Source: Planctomycetaceae bacterium
Lineage (GTDB): Bacteria; Planctomycetota; Planctomycetia; Pirellulales; Thermoguttaceae
Reading direction: 5' to 3'
Length of the DNA stretch: 64,000 bases
Assembly (NCBI GenBank): GCA_021372005.1
Contig: JAJFVC010000094.1
Coordinates: forward strand, 1 to 64,000
The translations under genes were made by a program, and so were the position numbers. Shown piece after piece: positions 1-8,739 of the stretch. Numbering within the stretch: the first letter of the stretch is position 1; every line of letters begins with the position of its first letter. Below the pieces are notes generated by a model. It was not told where the DNA came from. It saw nothing but the letters and a program-made list of their open reading frames with translations, and did no database searches.

Positions 1-2
1 TG

Positions 3-446
3 ACGTTTTCCGCGTCGCACTTTATGATTTTCGAGGACGGCCAATGTGAGCGGCTGCACGGCCACACGTATCGAGTGTCGACCGAGGTGTCGGGCCCTTT
101 GAACGCCGGCGGATACGTCGTCGATTTTCTGGCGGTTCACGAGGCGTTGAAATCGATTTTGGCCGATCTGGACCATCGGACGTTGTTGCCGATGCAGCAC
201 GCGGCGTTGCGGGTGACCTGTCGAGGCGATGTGGCCGAGGCGTCGTTGGCCGATCGTTGCTGGACATTTCCGGCGGACGACTGCCAACTGTTGCCGGTGG
301 CCAACACCACCACCGAGTTATTGGCTCAACACGTCGGCCGGTGTTTGCTCACGTCGCTGACGGCCTTGGGCGTCGATTCGATCGAGCGGTTGCGCGTGAC
401 GATCGACGAGGGGGATGGTTTTTCGGCGATTTGCGAATTACGCTAA
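3..446 (+). CDS. queD: 6-carboxytetrahydropterin synthase (QueD/PTPS family), 5' end cut by window
   Basis: The reading frame is open to the window edge. Codons before the first ATG (position 24) encode TFSASHF, which continues into a CERLHGHTY motif. Together these match the zinc-binding FSAxH...LHGHxY signature of the 6-pyruvoyl-tetrahydropterin synthase fold, so the true start lies upstream of the window. A Cys just before LHGH fits the catalytic Cys of the QueD subgroup. Members convert dihydroneopterin triphosphate to 6-carboxytetrahydropterin in the queuosine pathway, or make related pterins. The C-terminal part has the expected TTE and E-x-DEGDG regions. About 147 residues are visible, near the usual 120-150. 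The family is clear. The exact reaction (QueD versus another PTPS-like activity) cannot be settled from sequence alone. Confidence 0.82.
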   Translation, partial: TFSASHFMIFEDGQCERLHGHTYRVSTEVSGPLNAGGYVVDFLAVHEALKSILADLDHRTLLPMQHAALRVTCRGDVAEASLADRCWTFPADDCQLLPVANTTTELLAQHVGRCLLTSLTALGVDSIERLRVTIDEGDGFSAICELR

Positions 447-491
447 AGTCTGCCGAAAAAACGGCCGATCTTGGGCGCGGAGTTCTGCGCC

Positions 492-1121
492 ATGGCCATC
501 GCCCAAGATAATCTGCGTAAAGCCGCCGTTTTGCTGTTGAGTCTGCCCAAGCCGCAGCGCAAGCAGTTGTTGGATCGTTTGTTGCCGCGTCAGGCGGCGG
601 CCGTAACGGCCGAAATGGCCCGATTGGCGTCCGAACCAATCGACGCGACAGAGCCGTTGGACGACCTGGATGCCGAGCCGTTCGCGTTTCTGCATCATTT
701 GCCGACCGATGCGTTGTTGGATCTCATGGCCGAGGAGCAGCCGCAGACGATTGCGATGGTTCTGTCGTATTTGCCGCCGCAAGAGGCGGCCGCGGCGCTG
801 GCCGACATGACGCCGGAGCAACAGTTTACGGTGGTGTGCCGAATCGCCACGATGAGCGAGCCGACGTCGAGCGCGATCCGTGCGGTCGAGACGGAGTTGC
901 GGCGACGACTGCCACGCGGATTGCAGACGGCGCACCGTCGTCGCGGAGTGGTTCATGTGGTGCGAATGCTCAACGTCATGGAGCCGACGGTGGAACGTCG
1001 GTTGTTGGGCGAGTTGGCCGACGCGGATCCACAGTTGGCCGGCGAGATTCGTAAGGTGATGTTCGGCGTCGACGTGGCCGCCTGCGGTCGTTGGCCCGCC
1101 GACCAAGAGACCGTCTGCTAG
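492..1121 (+). CDS. FliG-like protein with N and middle domains only (no FliG_C torque domain)
   Basis: The start is the ATG at 492 (protein MAIAQDNLRKAAVLL), about 10 bases after a GCGGAG Shine-Dalgarno-like site. The protein has 209 residues. The first 60 resemble FliG_N (LRKAAVLLLSLPKPQRKQLLDRLL). Residues about 75-130 match FliG middle, including the EExPQTIAMVLSYL motif that corresponds to EHPQTIAxIL. The end (VVRMLNVMEPTVERRLLGELADADPQLAGEIRKVMF) matches the linker that normally leads into FliG_C. The protein stops there, so the charged torque helix that contacts the stator is absent. Canonical FliG has about 330 residues. No other flagellar gene is in the window. It may be a switch-complex accessory, a FliG paralogue with another role, or a decayed gene. 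Homology is fairly clear; the role is unknown. Confidence 0.72.
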   Translation: MAIAQDNLRKAAVLLLSLPKPQRKQLLDRLLPRQAAAVTAEMARLASEPIDATEPLDDLDAEPFAFLHHLPTDALLDLMAEEQPQTIAMVLSYLPPQEAAAALADMTPEQQFTVVCRIATMSEPTSSAIRAVETELRRRLPRGLQTAHRRRGVVHVVRMLNVMEPTVERRLLGELADADPQLAGEIRKVMFGVDVAACGRWPADQETVC

Positions 1122-1150
1122 GACACGTTCTCTCCACGCTCTTCCCCCCC

Positions 1151-1179
1151 TTCCATCGTTTCGGCTCGATTGTTAGCAT
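1151..1179 (+). promoter_or_regulatory. possible mutS promoter (TTCCAT-N17-TAGCAT)
   Basis: A TAGCAT at 1174-1179 lies 17 bases after a poor -35 (TTCCAT). If it is the -10, transcription would begin around 1186-1187, right at the second candidate mutS ATG, giving a leaderless message. The -35 is weak, so this is tentative. Confidence 0.3.
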
Positions 1180-1186
1180 GGGTGGC

Positions 1187-3805
1187 ATGACTGTCACCCC
1201 GATGATGAAGCAATACGAGGAAGCGAAAAGGGCCTGCCCGGACGCCATTCTGTTGTTTCGCATGGGCGATTTTTATGAGATGTTCAACGACGACGCGAAG
1301 ACCGCGGCTCGCGTGTTGAACTTGGCTCTGACCAGTCGTGAAAAGGGCGAAAACGCCACGCCGATGGCCGGCTTTCCGCACCATCAGTTGGAGAGTTATC
1401 TGGGCAAGTTGATCGCGGCGGGCTTTCGGGCGGCGGTCTGTGAGCAGGTCGAGGATCCGAAGCTGGCCAAAGGACTCGTGCGGCGCGAGGTGACGCGGAT
1501 CGTCACGCCCGGCACGGTGACCGACGACGCGCTGTTGGATCCGCGTGAGAGCAATTTTTTGGCGGCCGTCTGTCTGGGCGAGCCGGCGGGCCTGGCGTGG
1601 GTCGAGCTTTCCACCGGTCGGTTCGTCGCCGCGGGGTTTGCGTCGGGCCGGCTTGCGGACCAGTTGGCCCGCGTGGCGCCGGCCGAGTGTTTGACGGCCG
1701 AGGACGCCGCTCCGTTGCCGGCGTCGCTCCACGAGCGGATGATGGTGACGCGCCGGCCGGGTTGGGCGTTTTCGCTGGCTGCGGCGCAGCAGTCGTTGGC
1801 CAAACAATTCGGCACGACGGGGCTGGCCGGGTTCGGATTCACCGACGAGCCGGGCGATTTGCAGGCGATTCGCGCGGCCGGCGCGATTTTGGATTACTTG
1901 ACCGAGACGCAGAAAAGTTCGCTGGCCCACATCGATCGTTTACTGCCGTATCGGGCGTCGGGCACGTTGGAGATCGACGAATCGAGCCGCCGAAGCCTCG
2001 AAATCAGCCGAACGATCCGCGACGCGCGGCGCGAAGGGTCGTTGCTTTGGGTGCTGGATCGGACGGTGACGGCGATGGGATCGCGGTTGCTGGCCGAGTG
2101 GGTCGCCAATCCGTTGTGCGATGTCGAAGCGATTCGGACGCGGTTGGATGCCGTCGAAGAGTTGCTCGGCGACCAGGCGCTTTGCGAGGGGTTGCAGGAG
2201 CAACTGCGGCGAGTGTACGACGTCGAGCGGCTTTTGGCCCGCGTGGCGACGGGGCGGGCCAGCCCACGCGATTTGAGTTTTTTGGGCCGCACGTTGCGAT
2301 CGTTGCCGGCGATCAAGGAAAAACTTTCCGGGCGCAGCAGCGCGTTGCTGGTCCTGTTGGCGGCGGCGATCGATCCGTGTCCGGAATTGTGCGGTACGCT
2401 TGAAGCCGCGCTGGCCGACGAATGCCCGCTGACGAGCCGCGAGGGCGGGTTCATCCGCGAGGGGTTCAGCGACGAGTTGGACGCGCTGCGCGAGTTGGCC
2501 CACGGCGGCAAACAGTGGATCGCCAGATATCAGGCCGGCGAGGTCGAGCGGACCGGCATCTCGACGCTTAAGGTCGGCTTCAACAAGGTGTTCGGCTATT
2601 ACATCGAAATCACCAACGCGAACCGCGAAAAGATCCCGGACGATTATATCCGCAAGCAGACGATCAAAAACGCCGAGCGGTACATCACGCCCGAGTTGAA
2701 GGAGTATGAAGAAAAGGTTTTGACGGCCGACGAAAAGGCCAAGGAACTGGAATACGCGTTGTTCGTGCAGATTCGGGACGTCGTGGCGGCCGATCGGCGC
2801 CGGATGCAGTCGACCGCGGCGGCGCTGGCGCAAGTCGATGCGCTGGCATCGCTGGCCCATCTGGCCCGACAGCGGAATTACTGCCGTCCGGAAGTGGTCG
2901 ATCCGTCGGTGTTGGAAATCGTCGATGGGCGGCATCCGGTGTTGGACGTCGTCGAGCCGGACGGCCGATTTGTGCCGAACGACGCGCGGCTGGGTTCGAC
3001 CGACGACGGCAGCACGATCCTGCTGATCACCGGTCCGAACATGGCGGGCAAGAGCACGTACATTCGCCAGGTGGCACTGCTGACGCTGCTGGCGCAGATT
3101 GGCAGCTTTGTGCCGGCCCGGTCGGCGACGATCGGCGTGGCGGACCGAATTTTCGCGCGCGTGGGCGCCAGCGACGAGTTGACTCGCGGACAAAGCACGT
3201 TCATGGTCGAGATGACCGAGACGGCGCGGATTTTGAACACGGCCACGTCGCGCAGCCTCGTGATTTTGGACGAGATCGGACGCGGCACCAGCACGTACGA
3301 CGGCATCTCGCTGGCTTGGGCCATCGTCGAGCATCTGCACGATCACGTCGGATGCCGGACGTTGTTCGCCACGCATTACCACGAGTTGACCGATCTGGAA
3401 AAATCGCTCGGCGGTGTCGGCAATCTGAACGTCGCGGTGCGCGAGTGGCAGGACGAAGTGGTGTTTTTGCACAAGATCGTCGAGGGCGCGGCCGACAAAA
3501 GCTATGGCATCCATGTGGCGAGGCTGGCCGGCGTGCCGCGTCCGGTCATCGAACGGTCGAAAGAGATTTTGTCGCAATTGGAGGACGAGCATCTCGACGC
3601 GGAGGGCCGGGCCAGAATCGCGCGGCCGGAGACCGAACCTCCCAAGACGCATCTTCAGTTGACGTTGTTCGGATCGGCCGACCATCCGTTGTTGGACGAC
3701 ATTCGTCACACGGACCTGAACCATCTAACGCCAATGCAAGCGTTTCAGCTCGTGCAGCAATGGCAGACGACATTGCATCAAGAGGGCAAAGGCCGGAAGG
3801 CGTAG
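1187..3805 (+). CDS. mutS: DNA mismatch repair protein MutS
   Basis: The protein has 872 residues from the ATG at 1187; an in-frame ATG at 1178 would add MGG. Mismatch-binding domain I starts with TPMMKQYEEAK and LLFRMGDFYEMF, which includes the conserved Phe-x-Glu (FYE) mismatch-reading motif. The lever and clamp region contains GFNKVFGYYIEITNAN. The ATPase domain has Walker A GPNMAGKSTYIRQ near residue 620, then the MutS signature TxRGQSTFMVEM, Walker B LVILDEIGRGTSTYDG, and ATHYHEL. The length is typical of MutS1 (about 850-880). It recognises base mismatches and small loops in the cytoplasm and recruits MutL. It lies 65 bases downstream of the FliG-like gene and is probably transcribed from its own promoter. 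No MutL is in the window. Confidence 0.97.
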   Translation: MTVTPMMKQYEEAKRACPDAILLFRMGDFYEMFNDDAKTAARVLNLALTSREKGENATPMAGFPHHQLESYLGKLIAAGFRAAVCEQVEDPKLAKGLVRREVTRIVTPGTVTDDALLDPRESNFLAAVCLGEPAGLAWVELSTGRFVAAGFASGRLADQLARVAPAECLTAEDAAPLPASLHERMMVTRRPGWAFSLAAAQQSLAKQFGTTGLAGFGFTDEPGDLQAIRAAGAILDYLTETQKSSLAHIDRLLPYRASGTLEIDESSRRSLEISRTIRDARREGSLLWVLDRTVTAMGSRLLAEWVANPLCDVEAIRTRLDAVEELLGDQALCEGLQEQLRRVYDVERLLARVATGRASPRDLSFLGRTLRSLPAIKEKLSGRSSALLVLLAAAIDPCPELCGTLEAALADECPLTSREGGFIREGFSDELDALRELAHGGKQWIARYQAGEVERTGISTLKVGFNKVFGYYIEITNANREKIPDDYIRKQTIKNAERYITPELKEYEEKVLTADEKAKELEYALFVQIRDVVAADRRRMQSTAAALAQVDALASLAHLARQRNYCRPEVVDPSVLEIVDGRHPVLDVVEPDGRFVPNDARLGSTDDGSTILLITGPNMAGKSTYIRQVALLTLLAQIGSFVPARSATIGVADRIFARVGASDELTRGQSTFMVEMTETARILNTATSRSLVILDEIGRGTSTYDGISLAWAIVEHLHDHVGCRTLFATHYHELTDLEKSLGGVGNLNVAVREWQDEVVFLHKIVEGAADKSYGIHVARLAGVPRPVIERSKEILSQLEDEHLDAEGRARIARPETEPPKTHLQLTLFGSADHPLLDDIRHTDLNHLTPMQAFQLVQQWQTTLHQEGKGRKA

Positions 3806-3987
3806 GGCGAAAAACGTTGGCTCCACGTATTGCGAGGTCTTTTCTTGCGATGCGAAAGACGTGTGTAACCGATTGCGTGGCAATAGGTTGCGATCGCAAA
3901 AAGTGCTCTGGACATTTTTTTCGAGTTTTGGGACACTCCCACCCGGTTTTGGCCTTTCTACGGCTTTTTTCCGGCAAGTTTTCCGTT

Positions 3988-4233
3988 ATGACCACTCGAA
4001 GTCCACGGTTCGGCAAACGACGGTGCGGTGGGCTGCTGGCCATGTCGCTGCTGGTGCTTGCGCTGTCGGGATGTTCTGGCTGGGGAGTGCATGACGAGGG
4101 CTTCCGAAAGCACAATGATCTGCCTGAATCGGCTCAGCGCGCGCGAGCGGACGGCGATGCGAAGGAAAACAAAACCGATTACTGGGGTCTGAGCGAAAAA
4201 AGCCGACAGATCGAACGCGATCTGGCCCAGTAG
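3988..4233 (+). CDS. small predicted lipoprotein
   Basis: This 81-residue protein begins with a basic stretch (TTRSPRFGKRR), then a hydrophobic core, then the lipobox LALSGC with the lipidated Cys at residue 29. The mature part is short, hydrophilic and rich in Lys, Asp and Glu, ending KSRQIERDLAQ. Export by Sec and lipid modification by Lgt/LspA are expected from the lipobox. Similar tiny lipoproteins with an RQIERDL-type tail occur in planctomycetes as far as I recall, but no function is known. It lies 182 bases after mutS on the same strand with no clear promoter, and it is followed by the terminator region of the convergent DUF4838 gene. Confidence 0.68.
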   Translation: MTTRSPRFGKRRCGGLLAMSLLVLALSGCSGWGVHDEGFRKHNDLPESAQRARADGDAKENKTDYWGLSEKSRQIERDLAQ

Positions 4234-4270
4234 CACAACCCGGAACAAAATCGTCACTCCGGGGTCGCGG

Positions 4271-4290
4271 AAAAACGGGCCGCACGGCCC
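4271..4290 (-). terminator. probable intrinsic terminator of the DUF4838 gene
   Basis: Read on the minus strand, GGGCC-GTGC-GGCCC forms a 5-bp GC stem with a 4-base loop, directly followed by G and a run of five T. It sits about 97 bases past the stop codon of the leftward DUF4838 gene. The stem is short, so strength is uncertain. Confidence 0.45.
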
Positions 4291-4386
4291 CAGTCAGTGC
4301 GTGTCGCACAGACGTGTAGCGTTATCGGCGGCGCGATTCTACGGTTCCGAAAGCGATCGGCACGCTGCAGGTTCGTGAAATGCGCC

Positions 4387-6156
4387 TTAGAACCATCGCT
4401 CTTTCGACTTGGGATGGTTTTTCAGCGTTTTGATCGCTTCACGCGACTCTTCAAATCCCTGCTTAAAAAACTCCACGCGTTGCCGTTCGGACTTCGTCAA
4501 CTTCGCCTGAAGTGCGTGCTGCAACAGGTCGCCGGCCTTCTGCATGACTTGGTCCGTATAAACGGCCGGGGCCCAGCGATAGGGCAACTGCAACGCGGTG
4601 GACAAACATCGCCCGTCGTCGATCATCGCCTGCTCCATATATCGGAAATAGGCCAGCATGGGTTGCCAGGCTGGTCCGAAGGCTTTTTGGCAGTAATCGG
4701 TCATCAGTTGGTCCACGTCCAGGTTGGTGTTCCACGCCAACTTCGCGGCGACGTAGTAATTCATGCCGTATCGCTGAAAAGTGGATGCGTCCCATTGCGT
4801 ATAAAAACCTTCGGCGCCGATCCGATGGTAGTAAGGCATGTCCATGCGGATCGAATGGACCAGCGGCCACGGCACGTGGTCGTGTCTGGGACGGCTGAGC
4901 ATGTAGTACTCATAAATGAACAGGTGGTCGGTCACTTTGCGCCAATCGTCGAGCACTTTCAGAAATTCGGCGTTGGGCATGAACACGTCGTTGGGCTGAT
5001 ATGTCTTGCCGGCGACGCATCCGTTGCTTTCGAGCGGGTGATTGTGGCATTGGTACGTGTGGCACACTTGAACGATTTGATTTTTGGTGGGAACCAAGCT
5101 CCGGTCGAGCGGGCGTCGCAAATAATAGGTGTAGGCTCCGACCTTGACCAGCACGTTCGGGTGGCGCTTGGCCACTTCGGTCGCAATGGCGTTGTTGAGA
5201 ACCGCCAGCCGCTTGGAATAGCGGCCGAACCAGTCTTGGCCGGGCTCGTCCAACGCCTTGCAGCGGGGACATTCGCAATAGCCGTTGCCGTCGTTCGGCG
5301 ACAGGGAGATCACGTCGATGTCGGGCTCCTTGTCGAGCACGGCCAGCAGGTTGCGAGTCATTTCGGCAATCAAGGCCGGATTGGTCGTGCAGAGCTGCGT
5401 GCTGTGGCTGGCCGGACGGTCGGGGCGTTTGCGATTCCCGTTGACCAACGGCCACCAGTCCGGATGTTTGTCATAATATTTGGACGCGGGGATCAATTCA
5501 CAAAAACTGTGATAATCCCACCGCCATTTGACGCCGACCGGTTGTTCGTCGAGGTCGACGGCCGCGTTGGCCCCATGGAACAAAGCCCAAGGCCCGCTGC
5601 CGACCGAACGGACGAGGAAATCGGGTATGGACGTTTCGTCCATCTGACCCACGCGGACGGTTTTTTGCTTGGGGATGATGCGGCCCAGTTGCGACGCCCA
5701 CAGCCAGCGGACGCCCAGATGCCGCTCCAGCAGTCCGTAGACGCCGTGCACGACGCTCAGTCCGTCGGACCCAATCACTTCAAGGCGATTGCCCTTGGTT
5801 TGCAGACGATAGCCGCGAGAACCCGCCCAATCGTGTTGGCCCGGCTTGAGTGGATTCAACGTCGGATCGATTCGCAGCAGCACCACGACGCCCGAGGCCG
5901 GTTCGTGATCGTCCACTTTCAACTCGGCGCCCGACATGCGTCGGAGATACGTGGCCAACTCTTGGGCCGCCCAACGCTGTTCGCGATTGTTTTTATCTTG
6001 AATGACGATCGTGGCCGTCGGCGTTCCGTTGTCCACCAATGTGAGAAACGGGGGCTTTTCCGGAGGATACAACGGCGCGGGGGACGTGTCATTGCAAAAC
6101 GCCGACGAGCAAACCAACGTCAAAAACAATGCAAAATACGTTGTGGTTTTCCTCAC
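4387..6156 (-). CDS. secreted DUF4838 domain protein
   Basis: The chosen start is a GTG at 6156, giving 589 residues that begin with a Sec signal peptide (VRKTTTYFALFLTLVCSSAFC). An AAGAGG ribosome site and a near-consensus promoter lie just upstream; a longer reading from 6429 would bury the signal peptide. The N-terminal part (RWAAQELATYLRRMSGAEL and VHGVYGLLERHLGVRWLW) resembles the N-terminal domain that precedes GH67 and GH20-like catalytic domains. The DUF4838 core follows, with SLSPNDGNGYCECPRCKALD, whose Cys cluster is typical of the family. DUF4838 proteins are common in planctomycetes and sit near polysaccharide-degrading genes; a TIM-barrel glycosidase-like role is inferred, not proven. 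Its divergent neighbour is the sugar-locus regulator, so it may belong to the same island. Confidence 0.85.
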   Translation of the reverse strand: MRKTTTYFALFLTLVCSSAFCNDTSPAPLYPPEKPPFLTLVDNGTPTATIVIQDKNNREQRWAAQELATYLRRMSGAELKVDDHEPASGVVVLLRIDPTLNPLKPGQHDWAGSRGYRLQTKGNRLEVIGSDGLSVVHGVYGLLERHLGVRWLWASQLGRIIPKQKTVRVGQMDETSIPDFLVRSVGSGPWALFHGANAAVDLDEQPVGVKWRWDYHSFCELIPASKYYDKHPDWWPLVNGNRKRPDRPASHSTQLCTTNPALIAEMTRNLLAVLDKEPDIDVISLSPNDGNGYCECPRCKALDEPGQDWFGRYSKRLAVLNNAIATEVAKRHPNVLVKVGAYTYYLRRPLDRSLVPTKNQIVQVCHTYQCHNHPLESNGCVAGKTYQPNDVFMPNAEFLKVLDDWRKVTDHLFIYEYYMLSRPRHDHVPWPLVHSIRMDMPYYHRIGAEGFYTQWDASTFQRYGMNYYVAAKLAWNTNLDVDQLMTDYCQKAFGPAWQPMLAYFRYMEQAMIDDGRCLSTALQLPYRWAPAVYTDQVMQKAGDLLQHALQAKLTKSERQRVEFFKQGFEESREAIKTLKNHPKSKERWF

Positions 6157-6672
6157 GGAGGCCACCTCTTTTCCGATGTTGGCGGGGAGGGATTTTCCTT
6201 GACCAATATATAAAGGACGCTTATCGCTTGTCAAACGTTGAAGGGTTGCGGCGATCCATGAAAATGCGTCTTCGTTGGGGAGTGAAAACATTTTTCGGGG
6301 CTGGGAGCCGTCACACATTGAGAGCGGCGTGCCGCGGCAATCGACGCCAGAGGGCGAATCTTCGCATTTTTTGGGGGTCCGCGCCCTAGGGGCGTGCGGC
6401 TTGACGTCGCCTTGGAGGTGCTGGTACAATGAATGAACCAGTTGTGGACCTTACCCACCGGTCCACACGACGGCGAAAACGCCGATGACGCAAACCGCCA
6501 GCACTCGGGCGGTGTTGTATCCCCACGCAATTCTGGCTTGCGAGTAACCGCCTGTGGTCTTTTCAGGCCAACGGGCTTGATTTTCGGAATGGAGGAATTG
6601 CCGGCGGGAAATGAAATCCTGTATTCGGCTTGCGTCGGATTGGGCTTTTCGCGGTTTTTTTGAGAGACGGAC
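6157..6672. other. 516-bp divergent intergenic region upstream of DUF4838 gene and GntR regulator
   Basis: The region holds the leftward DUF4838 promoter (6205-6234). An imperfect operator-like pair, CTGGT at 6421-6425 and ACCAG at 6437-6441, carries the TGGT/ACCA half-sites used by many GntR regulators, but its 11-base gap is unusually long, so this is weak. Short open frames here have no recognisable product. I see no convincing rightward promoter for the GntR gene. Confidence 0.4.
6205..6234 (-). promoter_or_regulatory. sigma-70-type promoter of the DUF4838 gene
   Basis: On the minus strand the -35 is TTGACA (6229-6234, perfect) and the -10 is TATATT (6205-6210, five of six), with an 18-base spacer. 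The predicted start near 6198 leaves about 42 bases of leader before the GTG at 6156. This supports the internal GTG start. Confidence 0.68.
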
Positions 6673-7410
6673 ATGGACCGCGACTGTTTGGCCAACAAAC
6701 TGGTGCGCGAGGTTCTTGCCGGAATTGCCGCCGGCGAGCATGCAGCCGGTTCGCAACTGCCCTCGGAACGGGCATTATCCGAGCAGTATCAGGTAAGTCG
6801 CGGAACGGTCCGACATGCGCTGGCCATCGTGGAACGGTTGGGCGTCATCGAACGCCGGCAGGGCTGCGGCGCGTTTGTCAAGAAATTGCCGAGTCGAGCG
6901 ATCCCCTCACGCTATTTCCCGCGGGAGTTTACGACCGTCAGTTTGGATGACATCCTATGCGTCCGCATGGCGATCGAGTTGACGGCGATCGAGTTGGCCT
7001 GCGACCGTATCTCGGCCGCGACGCTTGGAAAACTGACGGCGATCGTGGATCGGATGGAATCCGAGATCGACGATTTGCCGGCGTTTTTGAAGGACGACAT
7101 GGCGTTTCACGAGATGATCATTTGTTCGAGCGGCAACGGTCCGCTCATCACGGCGTTCGAAGCGGTCCGTGAGCACCATCATTTCGCGCATGTCTTCGCC
7201 CATCGTTACGTCGGCGACGAGTTCGCGGCGTTCGAGCAGCATCGTCGGATCTTGCAGGCCTTGCGTCGTCGCGACGCCAAGGCGGCGGTCGAGACGCTTC
7301 AGCGGCATCTCGAATCGCTCACCTCGGGCAAGTCCCAAAAGAAAGGGGCTGAGGACTTTTTCAAAACGGAACGCGGTTCGGCGCAACACCGGTTGGCCAC
7401 AACGGGCTGA
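6673..7410 (+). CDS. GntR-family transcriptional regulator with FCD ligand domain
   Basis: The protein has 245 residues. The N-terminal winged helix (residues about 5-72) has the typical GntR series: AGSQLPSERALSEQY, VSRGTVRHAL and ERRQGCGAFV. The C-terminal helical FCD domain (about 90-220) carries the acidic and His pattern expected of metal-binding FadR/UxuR-type sensors, including DMAFHEMIICSSGN and EHRRIL-like elements (FEQHRRILQALRRRDA). FCD regulators commonly sense uronates and other organic acids. It begins 42 bases before the uxaE-like gene and runs in the same direction, so it most likely controls the uptake and catabolism genes that follow. The effector is inferred from this context only. 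The C-terminal tail of about 25 residues is basic and low in conservation. Confidence 0.9.
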   Translation: MDRDCLANKLVREVLAGIAAGEHAAGSQLPSERALSEQYQVSRGTVRHALAIVERLGVIERRQGCGAFVKKLPSRAIPSRYFPREFTTVSLDDILCVRMAIELTAIELACDRISAATLGKLTAIVDRMESEIDDLPAFLKDDMAFHEMIICSSGNGPLITAFEAVREHHHFAHVFAHRYVGDEFAAFEQHRRILQALRRRDAKAAVETLQRHLESLTSGKSQKKGAEDFFKTERGSAQHRLATTG

Positions 7411-7452
7411 GGCGGACGCCGATCTGCGAAATTGTAAGGAATAATCAACGTC

Positions 7453-8703
7453 ATGATGCAACTTCCAAAGTATTCGATGGGTGTGGGGGATCGTTTCGCG
7501 CATGAGGGCGAGGCGCAATTGGACGCCGTGCTTCAGGCTCAGCGCGAAGGCGTCGAAATCGCTCCGGTCTGGAACAAGTCGCACCGCGAACATACGATCG
7601 TCGGCAGCCGTCCGGCCGATGTTCGGGCCGAGGCGGATCGTGCGGTGGCGGCTCGCCATTGGAAGTTGCCGTATTTTGTCGACGCGGACCACATCAGTTT
7701 GAAAACGGTCGACGGCTTTTTGGAAGCGAGCGATTTCTTTACGCTCGACGTGGCCGACTGGATTGGCCGAGACGCGGGCGATGCGGCGATCGAGGCGTTT
7801 GTCGGGCGACACGAGTCGCTGATCGGATCGCTGACCATTGCCGGCATCGAGCGGCCGGTGACCATTTCGCGGCCGATGATCGTCGAGGCGGCGAGAAAAT
7901 TTTTGGCGGCCATCCATGAGGCTGGCGAGATTCATCGGCGCATCGAGGCGGTCAAGGGCGATCGGGCGGTCATCGAGGTGTCGTTGGACGAGACCGACCG
8001 GCCCCAGACGCCGCTCGAGCTGTTGATGATTTTGAGCATGGTGTCGGAGGAAAACATTCCGGCCCAAACGATTGCTCCGCGCTTCGCCGGGCGTTTCAAC
8101 AAGGGTGTGGAGTATGTCGGCGATCCGGCCGAGTTCGGGCGTCAGTTCCATGACGATCTGGCCGTCGTGGCGTTCGCGGTCGAACGGTTTGCGTTGCCGA
8201 AAAACTTGAAGTTGAGCGTGCACTCGGGCAGCGACAAGTTCGCCATCTATGGGCCGATGCGCGAGGCGATGCGGCAATTTGGGGCGGGCGTGCATTTGAA
8301 GACGGCCGGCACGACGTGGCTTGAGGAATTGATTGGGCTGGCCGCGGCCGGTGACGAGGGGCTGCAAATCGCCAAGGACGTCTATCGCGGGGCGTTCGGA
8401 CGCTTCGACGAGCTGTGCGCCCCGTATGCCACGGTGATCGACATCGAGCGGGCGAAATTGCCGGCGCCCGACGTAGTGGATCGCTGGAACGGCGAAACCT
8501 TTGCGGCGGCGCTGCGGCACGATGCTTCCTGCCCGACCTACGATCCGAACGTGCGGCAACTGCTGCATGTGGGCTATAAGGTTGCGGCCGAAATGGGACG
8601 CCGGTTCACCGACGCTTTGGAGCAGCACGCCAAAGTGGTCGGTGACCATGTGACGCAAAACCTTTACGAGCGGCATATTCGTCCGCTGTTTCTCGGCAAA
8701 TAA
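7453..8703 (+). CDS. uxaE: tagaturonate/fructuronate epimerase-like protein (UxaE family)
   Basis: The protein has 416 residues. The opening MGVGDRFAHEGEAQLDAV, then PVWNKSHREH and YFVDADHISLKTVDGFLEASDFFTLDVADWIG, matches the UxaE family that was first assigned in Thermotoga. It interconverts D-tagaturonate and D-fructuronate, replacing separate UxaB/UxuB steps in galacturonate breakdown. Several His and Asp residues (DADH, HSGSDKFAIYG) could bind the catalytic metal. A start at either of the two adjacent ATGs (7453 or 7456) is possible after the AAGGAA ribosome site. It lies between the GntR regulator and the symporter. Family identity is good. The substrate in this organism could differ, because no uronate isomerase, mannonate dehydratase or kinase is in the window. 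Confidence 0.82.
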   Translation: MMQLPKYSMGVGDRFAHEGEAQLDAVLQAQREGVEIAPVWNKSHREHTIVGSRPADVRAEADRAVAARHWKLPYFVDADHISLKTVDGFLEASDFFTLDVADWIGRDAGDAAIEAFVGRHESLIGSLTIAGIERPVTISRPMIVEAARKFLAAIHEAGEIHRRIEAVKGDRAVIEVSLDETDRPQTPLELLMILSMVSEENIPAQTIAPRFAGRFNKGVEYVGDPAEFGRQFHDDLAVVAFAVERFALPKNLKLSVHSGSDKFAIYGPMREAMRQFGAGVHLKTAGTTWLEELIGLAAAGDEGLQIAKDVYRGAFGRFDELCAPYATVIDIERAKLPAPDVVDRWNGETFAAALRHDASCPTYDPNVRQLLHVGYKVAAEMGRRFTDALEQHAKVVGDHVTQNLYERHIRPLFLGK

Positions 8704-8739
8704 CCACACACCTCTTTTCAATTCGGGAGAAATGGACTG

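Noticed and set aside
1940-3724. Long leftward open frame (594 codons) opposite mutS
   Set aside because: It is a shadow of the mutS reading frame. The translation is Arg/Gln-rich with no recognisable motif.
4297-6213. Long rightward open frame (638 codons) opposite the DUF4838 gene
   Set aside because: It is antisense to a protein with a clear family, signal peptide and promoter. High GC content leaves long open antisense frames; its translation shows no domain.
6433-6756. Short frames in the region upstream of the GntR gene, one with a hydrophobic end on the minus strand
   Set aside because: Frames on both strands overlap each other, lack ribosome sites and family similarity. The hydrophobic stretch alone is too little evidence.
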